Positions 6,925 through 12,268 of a DNA stretch of 12,268 nt are shown in pieces. Location of the stretch: NCBI GenBank assembly GCA_046730475.1, contig JBKPIY010000058.1, positions 1 through 12,268 of the forward strand. Direction: 5' to 3'. The notes under the pieces are model-generated. The model did no database searches. It was not told where the DNA came from and saw only the letters and a program-made list of their open reading frames with translations. Within the stretch, counting starts at the first letter, position 1; the number at the start of each line of letters is the position of its first letter. The DNA is from JBKPIY01 sp046730475. Lineage in GTDB: Bacteria; Actinomycetota; Thermoleophilia; Solirubrobacterales; 70-9. The translations under genes and the position numbers were made by a program.

Positions 6925-8119
6925 CAAGACCCCGTTAGTCGCGTCGTCGGCCTCCACGGCGTGGAGGTGAGAGGCGTGATCGAGGAGGGCGACCAGCTCG
7001 ACCTCGAGGTCGAGCTGGTCGCGCGCGCCGGCTCGTGCCCGCGCTGCGGGCGGGCCTCGCTCGACCTCAAGGACCGCCCGGTGGTGAGGGTGCGCGACCT
7101 GCCGATCGGGGGACGGCACACCTACCTGCGCTGGCGCAAGCGGCGCTACCGATGCCAGGGATGCCGGCGCACCTTCACCGAGGGCCATCCCGAGCTACCG
7201 GCTCGCCAGCGCGTCACGCGGCGGTTTCGCGCCCGCCTTCGCGAGCGCGTGGGCGACGGCGCCGCCCACGCCGAGATCGCGCGGTGCGAGCGGACGACTC
7301 GCTACCAGGTCGCCCGCGCCTTCCAGGCCGGCGCCGCCGAGGCGCTCGCCAGCAGGGGCGAAGCTTTGCCCGCCCGCCGGCTCTCGCTCGACGAGGCGCA
7401 TCACCGGCGCGCTCACGAGCTCGCCACGGTCGTCTCCGACCTCGACCGACGCAGCGTCATCGAGGTGCTCGACGGGCGCAGCAGGCTGACGGTGGAGCGC
7501 TACCTGCGCTCGCTGCCCCGGACGCGGCGGGAGGCGATCGAGGTGGTCTCGATCGACCCATACGAGGCATTTCGCCAGGCGATCCGGGGGGAGCTGCCCG
7601 GGGCGCGGATCGTGGTCGACCACTTCCACCTCGCCCGCGGCGCCAACGCGGCGCTCGGCGGCCAGGCGGCGCCCCAGGGGCGGTCGCCGATCGGGTCGGG
7701 GAGCGAGGTGGCGACCGGGCATCTACCGAGCCCGCTACCGCCTCATGCGCGCCCAGGAGCCCTCTCCGAGTGCGAGCGACGGCGGCTCTGCGAGCTGTTT
7801 CAGCGCGAGCCGCTGATCGCCGAGGCCTGGGGGCTGAAGGAGGGTTCCGAGCGATCTATCGAGCTCCGGACCGCGCCGAGGCCGAGCGCCGGCTGGAGCG
7901 CTTTCTGGCTGCGGTCGAGCGGGCACAGCTACCCGCGTCGGGGCGTTCGCCGACGGCGTCCGCCTCTGGCGAGCCGAGCTGCTCGCCTACTTCGCAGAGC
8001 CGACCACCAACGGGTACGCCGAGGGGGTGATCAACAAGGTGAAGGTGATCAAGCGGCGCGCCTACGGCCTGCCGACGTTCACCGGCTTCAGCGACCGGGT
8101 TCTCCTAGCATGCGGCTGA
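6922..8119 (+). pseudogene. ISL3-family transposase, broken by several frame changes
   Basis: The intact front part (from the ATG at 6922, AGGAG upstream) has the ISL3 zinc-finger layout: CPRCGRASL and, further on, CQGCRRTF, giving two CxxC pairs. A helix-turn-helix-like region follows, then catalytic-type blocks LSLDEAHHRR, VVSIDPYEAFRQAI and VVDHFHLARGANAAL. After about 7655 the coding frame jumps. One frame gives RWRPGIYRARYRLMRAQE (about 7665-7760). The first frame returns with LSECERRRLCELFQREPL and IAEAWGLKE (7762-7842). A third gives FRAIYRAPDRAEAERRL and continues to about 7935. The last gives ADGVRLWRAELLAYF, EPTTNGYAEGVINKVKVIK and YGLPTFTGFSDRVLLACG, ending with TGA at 8117-8119. 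There are thus at least four frame changes, plus an apparent small deletion near 7655. The catalytic Asp and Glu blocks all survive but not in one frame, so no full transposase can be made. Confidence 0.85.
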
Positions 8120-8419
8120 CGGGATCACCCGGCGCCTCCCCGCTGGATCGGCGAGAACCAAAAAATCGATCACCACATCCCGTGGCGTCGATTACAGTTT
8201 CGAGTGCTGGGGCCCCGGCCGGCGGCGAGGTGAGCGCGGGTACGCCAGAAGGGAGAGGCTATGCCTCCAGCGGCAAGGGATACAGCAGCCACGACGCGCG
8301 GGATCACTCAACCCGGCCGACGACCATGGATGTGCCTGGGCGCCGGGGTGCACCCTGAGCGCGGGATCGCGAGACTCGACCCTCCCGCGGACCGACTCGG
8401 GGCGCACTCCTTCACCGCC
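8120..8419. other. Intergenic stretch, one weak ORF only
   Basis: Between the ISL3 remnant and the secreted-peptide promoter I see no convincing gene. An open frame from an ATG at 8261, with GGGAG upstream, runs to 8530 and overlaps the next ATG as ATGA. Its 89-residue product (MPPAARDTAATTRGITQPGR at the start) has no recognisable features, and a good promoter for the next gene lies inside it. An AT-richer patch (CCAAAAAATCGATC near 8159) may lie near the ISL3 right end. Confidence 0.4.
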
Positions 8420-8448
8420 TTGTGCCTGCTGCTTTACGGCCATATATT
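8420..8448 (+). promoter_or_regulatory. Sigma-70-type promoter for the secreted peptide gene
   Basis: TTGTGC (8420-8425) and TATATT (8443-8448) are separated by exactly 17 bases, close to the housekeeping consensus in otherwise GC-rich DNA. The predicted start near 8455 gives a leader of about 70 bases that includes a TGAAGC / GCTTCA inverted repeat and the AGGAAGGAG ribosome site. Confidence 0.6.
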
Positions 8449-8526
8449 TCCCGGTGATGAAGCGGCTCGATCCAAGCTTCACGCCACCGCAGTAGAGATG
8501 GCTTTTACACAGGAAGGAGCTAGCAA

Positions 8527-8790
8527 ATGAAAACTCGCACAGCCCTGCTCGTGACGGCGCTAGCACTCGCAGCAAGCGGGGCAGGTGCCGGCGTTGCCGC
8601 GGCGACCCCGGGACCGACACCCGATGAGGGCCTCACCGGCGCGTGCAACATGACCAACAGCCACGCCGCGTTCGGAATGTTCACGATCGCCGGCGAACAT
8701 GCCAACCCTAACGGGTTCGAGGTCGGCATGATCATCGCCATCCTCAACACCAACGGCGGCACCGTTCCTGAGAACTGCGGAGGACCGTAG
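8527..8790 (+). CDS. Small secreted peptide of unknown function
   Basis: An 87-residue protein with a textbook Sec signal peptide: MKTRT basic start, hydrophobic core ALLVTALALAASGAG, and an AAA-type cleavage site near residue 26 (GVAAA then TPGPT). The mature part is about 61 residues with just two Cys (C40 and C84), which could form one disulfide outside the cell, and is rich in Gly, Asn and Thr (GACNMTNSHAAFGMFTIAGE, later ILNTNGGTVPENCGGP). AGGAAGGAG lies just upstream of the ATG, and a good promoter lies about 80 bases upstream. I do not recognise the family. It sits between an ISL3 remnant and an IS30 element and could be a resident gene or a passenger. No cell-wall anchor or lipobox is present. 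Confidence 0.7.
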   Translation: MKTRTALLVTALALAASGAGAGVAAATPGPTPDEGLTGACNMTNSHAAFGMFTIAGEHANPNGFEVGMIIAILNTNGGTVPENCGGP

Positions 8791-9444
8791 TGACACAACG
8801 CGAGTAGCGCCACAGTGGAGAGATCGTCGCGGACTCTCGGTGGCAGCTGGGGACTTCGGCGGCGAAGCCCGGTACCGCTGCGTTCCGAGCCATTCCATCT
8901 ATCTGCGCGGGGAGGCCTCTTGCTGAGCTACAGAGGCGGCGGTCAGCGACCGGCGCGTCTTCGGACGTGAGGACTACCGCATCGCCGTGGATCCAGGTAC
9001 CTCGCCCGTCCGTCCAACACGCCGAGTCGGACGATCTTCGACCGCGAGGTCGAGCGGCGCTACGAGACGCCTGCTCTCTCCGGCGCGGGACGGCCCCGCC
9101 CGTCGAATGCTTGCTCGGCTCCAGCTAAGGCCCGCTGCTCCTCGGGACGACGTGCGATCGTCTGCGAGCTCGTCGCCGTCAGACGGCCGGTTCGCCTGCC
9201 TGAGCGGCAGCGCGGGTTAGCCGAGGTCGATCCAGCCAGCAAACCCCAGCACACTCGAAGCGGAAGGCGGCCGAACGTCGGGGTCTGCTGATGCTCTGGA
9301 GGACGACCAAGCCTGTCGTCCGGTGGATCCGCGAGACGCTCGCCATCGGAAACAGAGTAGTAATCCGACGGAGGCTCCCATCGCCAGCAATGCGGGTCTC
9401 TCAGAGGTCCCGTCCGACGCGATCAACAGTGTCGAAATGGACTG
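8791..9444. other. 650-bp stretch with no gene seen
   Basis: Several open frames cross this region on both strands (for example 8987-9220 and the reverse of 9217-9453), but all have skewed, low-complexity Arg/Ser/Pro-rich products and no ribosome site. A small CTTCG-GCGG-CGAAG hairpin lies near 8855. It could be decayed coding or transposon DNA; I can assign nothing. Confidence 0.5.
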
Positions 9445-10783
9445 CAACCTCAACCGGTCACTGCACCACCCCTGACGTATCGCATCCTCCCATCTGGTTC
9501 GGAGCGCTGTCGAGCGAAGGCCGTAGGCCGACGCGAGATCAGCGCTCGGCGCCGGCCTCCTCGAGGCCGTCGATCAGCTCGGCGAGCTTCTCCGCCGGGG
9601 TTGCGAAGCCGAGCGTCTTGCGCGGGCGGCCGTTGAGCTTCTCGGCTACCTCGTCGAGGCGCTTTTGGTCCACCCCGGCGAGGCTCTTTCCCTTCGGGAA
9701 GTACTGGCGAAGGAGGCCGTTTGTGTTCTCGTTCGAGCCCCGCTGCCAGGGACTTTGGGGGTCGCAGAAGTAGACCTCGACCCCGGACTCGACCGAGAAG
9801 CGCCGGTGCTCTGACATCTCCGAGCCCTGATCCCAGGTGAGCGAGCGGCGAAGCTGGGCCGGCAGGGTGGTGATGCTCCGCTTGAGCGCAGCGCAGACCT
9901 CGACGGCGCCGCTCCCCTCGGGGAGCGCAACGAGCTGGCAGTAGCGGGTCTGGCGCTCGACCAGGGTCGCGATCGCGCTCGCCCTTCCGCCCATCAAGAG
10001 GTCGCCCTCCCAGTGGCCGGGCACGGCGCGTGAGTCGACCTCCGGGGGGCGCTCGGAGATCATCGCCATCCCGGTGAGCTTGCCCTGGCCCTGGCCCTTT
10101 GACGATTGCGAGCGGGCATAGCGCCTTGACCGACCTCGCCTCAGGTGCCGGCTCAGCTCCCGCTTCAGCGTCCCCCGCGTCTGGACGTAGAGCGCCCGGT
10201 AGATCGTCTCGTGGGAGACGCGCATCGCCTCATTGTCGGGGTAGCGGAGCCGGAGACAGCCCGCGATCTGCTCGGGGGAGTGGTCCTCTTGGAGGCGCTC
10301 TGAGACCACCCGGCGAAGCTCGGGACAGAGCTCGAGCTTGGTCGGCCGCGGCCGCCGCGAGCGGCGCCAGGCCTCGCGGTCTGCGGCGTGGGCGCGGTAG
10401 CGCCGCCGCCCGCCGCAGCGGTTGATCTCACGGGCGATCGTCGTATGCGAGCGGCGAAGCGCCCGGGCGATGGCGCGGGCCGAGTGCCCGCGGGCGATCC
10501 CGCGCGAGATCTCCTCGCGCTCCTCGAAGCTCAGGCAGCTCTCGGGGCGCCGGCGGGCCCTGGGCCGGATGCCTCCCGCTCTCGCCAGGTGGTTGCTCAC
10601 GGTCCCCCGGGCAAGACCGAGCCGGCGCCCAATCTCGCGATCGCTCAGCCCCTCCGCTCGCAGCTCCCAGATCCCGTCCTTCGTCGCCTCGCTCAGGCCG
10701 TAGCCCTTTGGCATCACCGCACCTCCTTCGTTGGTCAGCGAGTCGCTGTCTCTCTCGGGTGGTGCGGCGGTGGTTTGAGACCG
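9445..10783 (-). mobile_element. IS30-family insertion sequence, probably complete
   Basis: An intact transposase is framed by imperfect inverted repeats. On the left, 9445-9471 ends in GCACCACCC and contains CTCAACC; on the right, 10757-10783 starts with GGGTGGTGC and contains GGTTTGAG. The 9-bp cores are exact reverse complements, with partial matching outwards over about 27 bp. The resulting length of about 1.34 kb is a little longer than usual for the family. The exact tips and any target duplication are not resolved. Confidence 0.65.
9539..10714 (-). CDS. IS30-family transposase
   Basis: A 391-residue DDE transposase, apparently intact. The N-terminal part has two helix-turn-helix-like segments: LSDREIGRRLGLARGTVSNHL (about 23-43) and HSARAIARALRRSHTTIARE (about 77-96), the second being the typical IS30 motif leading into INR. 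HSPEQIAGCLRLRYPD (145-160) and VSHETIYRALYV (166-177) follow. The catalytic triad is D238 in GHWEGDLLMG, D295 in LTWDQGSEM and E329 in SPWQRGSNENTNGLLRQYF, all canonical. The C-terminal NGRPRKTLGFATPAEKL is also standard. A perfect AGGAGGT lies six bases before the ATG. The open frame continues upstream to 11137 but only as a shadow of the next gene. It cuts and joins the element's ends, often with preference for palindromic targets in this family. Confidence 0.93.
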   Translation of the reverse strand: MPKGYGLSEATKDGIWELRAEGLSDREIGRRLGLARGTVSNHLARAGGIRPRARRRPESCLSFEEREEISRGIARGHSARAIARALRRSHTTIAREINRCGGRRRYRAHAADREAWRRSRRPRPTKLELCPELRRVVSERLQEDHSPEQIAGCLRLRYPDNEAMRVSHETIYRALYVQTRGTLKRELSRHLRRGRSRRYARSQSSKGQGQGKLTGMAMISERPPEVDSRAVPGHWEGDLLMGGRASAIATLVERQTRYCQLVALPEGSGAVEVCAALKRSITTLPAQLRRSLTWDQGSEMSEHRRFSVESGVEVYFCDPQSPWQRGSNENTNGLLRQYFPKGKSLAGVDQKRLDEVAEKLNGRPRKTLGFATPAEKLAELIDGLEEAGAER

Positions 10784-10792
10784 CCATGGAAA

Positions 10793-10842
10793 GCGGCTAT
10801 TCGGGCGTAGCCGCGAGATACTGCGTGGGCGATGTCGCAGTA
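10793..10842 (+). promoter_or_regulatory. Two tandem perfect inverted repeats upstream of the monooxygenase-like gene
   Basis: GCGGCTA (10793-10799) and TAGCCGC (10808-10814) are exact complements with an 8-base loop. TACTGCG (10819-10825) and CGCAGTA (10836-10842) are exact complements with a 10-base loop. They lie between the IS30 end and the gene at 10874 and could be operators or RNA leader hairpins. Confidence 0.4.
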
Positions 10843-10873
10843 GCGCCACGACACGTCCAACGAAGGAGGAGAG

Positions 10874-11146
10874 ATGGTCCTGGCCACATCGAAGATCGAA
10901 GATTTCGACCGCTTCTGGAACGCGTTCTCTACGAAGGGCGCTGAGAAGCGAAAGCAGCACGGGAGCAAGGGTTCGCACGTCTTTCGCGATCCCAACGATG
11001 ATCGTCGCGTCTGGGTGGTTTTCGACTGGGACGAGGAGGGTTTTAGGAACCTCTTGTCTGACCCCGACATGCCGGCGATCTTTGAGGAAGGCGGGCTTCA
11101 GGGTCCGCCCCAGCCTGCGGAGTTCGCCCGCGAGCACGACGCCTAG
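10874..11146 (+). CDS. Small antibiotic-monooxygenase-like (dimeric alpha/beta barrel-type) protein
   Basis: A 90-residue soluble protein. VEDFDRF-type opening (SKIEDFDRFWNAFSTKGAEK), KRKQHGSKGSHVFRDPNDD and RVWVVFDWDEEGFRNLLSDP are reminiscent of small actinobacterial proteins of the antibiotic biosynthesis monooxygenase / dimeric alpha-beta barrel fold. DPDMPAIFEEGGLQGPPQPA closes the domain. Catalytic function is unknown; such proteins may be monooxygenases, binding proteins or stress proteins. GGAGG lies shortly before the ATG. The TAG stop at 11144-11146 lies inside the left terminal repeat of the following IS982 element (CCTAGAG, 11142-11148), so the last residue or two and the stop are supplied by the insertion. 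The body of the protein looks complete. Two strong small inverted repeats precede it. Confidence 0.65.
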   Translation: MVLATSKIEDFDRFWNAFSTKGAEKRKQHGSKGSHVFRDPNDDRRVWVVFDWDEEGFRNLLSDPDMPAIFEEGGLQGPPQPAEFAREHDA

Positions 11147-11161
11147 AGCGCTGATGTGGGT

Positions 11162-12015
11162 TCAACGCCCGTCATAGGCGACGAGCGCCCTCGCCGGGCG
11201 ACCGGCGAGCAGGTTGCAGAAGATCCCGAGGGTGAGCGCCAGCAGTCGCTGGGCGAGCCCCGCGGGCGTCTTGGCGAGTGATCGCCGAGCCGCATCTGGC
11301 GCTTGAGGTTGGCGAGCACCGACTCGATGACGAGGCGGATTCGCGCCTTCTCCACCTCGGCGGGCGGCCGCTCTCCGATTCGGTGGCGCGCCGGGGTGAT
11401 GAGCTCGACGTCGGTGAGCTCAAGCATGGAGTCGAGCTCGCGCCCCCAAAGGCCCTTGTCGCAGTAAAGGACGCTGCCGGGGTGGGCGCAGGCGAGGTCG
11501 ACGACCGCCTCCCGTTCCTCGCCGGTCTTCGGGCCGACCAGGTCATAACCGAGCGGCACCCCCTTCGGGTCGGTCACCAAGACCAGCCGCATTCCCCAGA
11601 CGAAGCGGCGGTGGGAGGGCGAGTAGCCGTAGGCGGCCTCGCCGGCGAAGTGGCTCCGCGAAGCGCAGCCGGGGTAGTTGGCGCAGCTGATCAGGGTGCC
11701 GTCGGCGAGCCGTACCCGCCCCTCGGCCAAGAGCTCGGCCAGCCCGAGCTGCACCGTCGTGATCCAGGGGGTGAGGCGCCGCAACCGCCGGTTGTATTGC
11801 GTTTGGTGGGGCAGGTGCGGGAACCAGCCGAGCAGCCGGTGGGCGACCAGGCCGAGGAACTTGCGGTCCGAGGACTCGCCCATCGCCGCCTGCGCGACCG
11901 CCAGGGCGATCAGCTCGGCGTCGGTTACCTCTCCCTCCGGGCCGGGGCGAGGAATCCGAAGCGACGCCGCGAACACGTAGGCTGCAATCACAAGGGTCTC
12001 CAGCGAGGCTGTCAT
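11162..12015 (-). pseudogene. IS982-family transposase with one frameshift
   Basis: The DDE transposase starts at the ATG at 12015, chosen over a TTG at 12027 because GGAG lies six bases before it. Family landmarks: DAELIALAVAQAAMGESSDR (32-51), FPHLPHQTQYNRRLRRL (65-81), D105 in LADGTLIS, the YGYSPSHRRFVWGMRLVLV block (129-147), D186 in LYCDKGLWG and E231 in RLVIESVLANLKRQMRL. At about 11278 (after GDH, residue 246) the frame breaks. Reading one base back gives LAKTPAGLAQRLLALTLGIF, CNLLAGRPARALVAYDGR and a TGA at 11162-11164, the expected C-terminus. A single missing C explains it. There is no slippery heptamer at the break, so programmed frameshifting is unlikely. In the original frame the C-terminus turns into a Ser/Arg-rich run ending at 11143. 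All three catalytic residues precede the break. Confidence 0.85.
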
Positions 12016-12034
12016 CTCGTGCTCCAATCACGAG
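12016..12034 (-). promoter_or_regulatory. Hairpin with the ribosome site in its loop, before the IS982 transposase
   Basis: On the minus strand CTCGTG and CACGAG are exact complements around the loop ATTGGAG, and the ATG follows the stem directly. The only Shine-Dalgarno (GGAG) is therefore in a 7-base loop. Confidence 0.5.
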
Positions 12035-12137
12035 GGGGCGGGGCTGGGGACCCTTTTCCGTGCTCACGAGCGGGTTCCTTGCGGTGAGTGGGGAACCCAC
12101 ATCAAGCCTCTAGGTGTAGTTCCTAACCCACGTTGTT

Positions 12138-12201
12138 CATCCGGGCCTCCTTGGAGGCTGGGGGTGCCAAGCCACCCAGGGCCAAGGAGGAGCGCCGGAT
12201 G
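12138..12201 (+). promoter_or_regulatory. Leader hairpin pairing the ribosome site and start codon of the IS481 transposase
   Basis: CATCCGG (12138-12144) is complementary to CCGGATG (12195-12201), which holds the ATG. CCTCCTTGG (12146-12154) is complementary to CCAAGGAGG (12182-12190), which holds the Shine-Dalgarno. CTGGG (12158-12162) can pair with CCCAG (12175-12179) at the tip. At least 21 bp can form, interrupted by small internal loops. Confidence 0.6.
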
Positions 12202-12268
12202 AAGATCCACGCTAACGCCAAGCTCGGCCCGAAGGGGCGCCTGATCATGGTCAAGCGGGTCGTCGATG
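12199..12268 (+). CDS. IS481-family transposase, N-terminal fragment (cut by window end)
   Basis: Only 23 codons are present: MKIHANAKLGPKGRLIMVKR and VVD, then the edge. The opening closely fits the start of IS481 transposases (a M-K-hydrophobic-HANA pattern followed by a Gly-Arg-x-x-hydrophobic helix). AAGGAGG lies eight bases before the ATG and is paired in the leader hairpin. Nothing can be said about the catalytic domain, which lies outside. Confidence 0.75.
   Translation, partial: MKIHANAKLGPKGRLIMVKRVVD

Larger units (their letters stand above)
6861..8119 (+). mobile_element. ISL3-family insertion sequence remnant (outer ends not located)
   Basis: The element is identified by its transposase gene and the hairpin leader in front of it. 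I could not match terminal inverted repeats upstream of 6861 and downstream of 8119, so the limits given are the smallest supported span. It is the first of four insertion sequences of different families between 6.8 kb and the end of the window. Confidence 0.6.
11142..12114 (-). mobile_element. IS982-family insertion sequence
   Basis: The element is bounded by terminal inverted repeats that match at 19 of 22 positions: 11142-11163 (CCTAGAG, three variable bases, TGATGTGGGTTC) and the reverse complement of 12093-12114. The length of 973 bp fits the family. The transposase covers nearly all of it and its stop lies in the left repeat. No clear target-site duplication is seen: the right end abuts the next element, and the left flank does not match. 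Confidence 0.85.
12115..12268 (+). mobile_element. IS481-family insertion sequence, left part only
   Basis: Identified by the transposase start at 12199 and by the TGTAGTTCCTAACCC stretch at 12115-12129, which resembles IS481-type ends as I remember them. The left tip is set at 12115 because the IS982 repeat ends at 12114. The element continues past the window. Confidence 0.6.

Noticed and set aside
8206..8310. Possible riboswitch-like GC-rich leader before the secreted peptide
   Set aside because: It does not match any riboswitch core I know, and the likely promoter lies downstream of it.
8261..8530. 89-residue ORF ending in ATGA overlap with the secreted peptide gene
   Set aside because: Odd composition, no recognisable feature, and the promoter of the next gene lies within it; kept only as a remark.
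9217..9453. Minus-strand ORF starting near the IS30 left end
   Set aside because: No ribosome site, composition is not protein-like, and it begins inside the inverted repeat region.
1..12268. CRISPR array, toxin-antitoxin pair, retron or other defence system
   Set aside because: No regularly spaced repeats, reverse transcriptase, Cas-like or paired small toxin-antitoxin genes were seen on either strand.

Overview
The window is very GC-rich, with strong G/C preference at third codon positions and several GTG starts. Its gene set fits a high-GC actinobacterium, probably of the Thermoleophilia / Solirubrobacterales type. That placement rests on composition and protein flavour; no marker gene is present. 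It divides into a chromosomal half (1 to about 6.47 kb) and a mobile-element island (about 6.47 kb to the end).

Chromosomal half. On the minus strand lie the 5' part of an alkaline-phosphatase-superfamily hydrolase (1-311) and, just upstream of it in the same direction, a small multi-pass membrane protein (343-804). Divergent from these is a two-gene plus-strand unit: a fold-type I PLP aminotransferase (869-2260) whose stop overlaps the start of a D-alanine--D-alanine ligase (2257-3207) in an ATGA. Convergent with the ligase is a bifunctional-nuclease (DUF151) protein (3294-3785, minus). Divergent from that are a SRPBCC/START-like protein (3865-4317), an unrecognised single-span membrane protein (4423-4926) and a flavin monoamine oxidase (5070-6473).

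Mobile half. Four unrelated insertion-sequence families occur within about 5.4 kb: an ISL3-type transposase broken by at least four frame changes (6922-8119), an apparently intact IS30-type element on the minus strand (about 9445-10783), an IS982-type element with clear terminal inverted repeats and one frameshift (11142-12114, minus), and the start of an IS481-type element (from about 12115) that abuts the IS982 end. Two small non-transposase genes sit between them: a secreted peptide with its own promoter (8527-8790) and an antibiotic-monooxygenase-like protein (10874-11146). The latter's stop codon lies inside the IS982 terminal repeat. About 450 bp after the oxidase holds short direct repeats resembling a decayed transposon end, and about 650 bp after the secreted peptide holds nothing I can call.

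I see no complete new defence or biosynthetic system. The most unusual signal is that the transposase genes start inside or beside inverted repeats. In the ISL3 and IS481 leaders both the Shine-Dalgarno sequence and the ATG are paired in long hairpins. In IS982 the Shine-Dalgarno lies in a hairpin loop, and IS30 has a weaker pairing. This looks like a shared way of muting translation of transposase from read-through transcripts.
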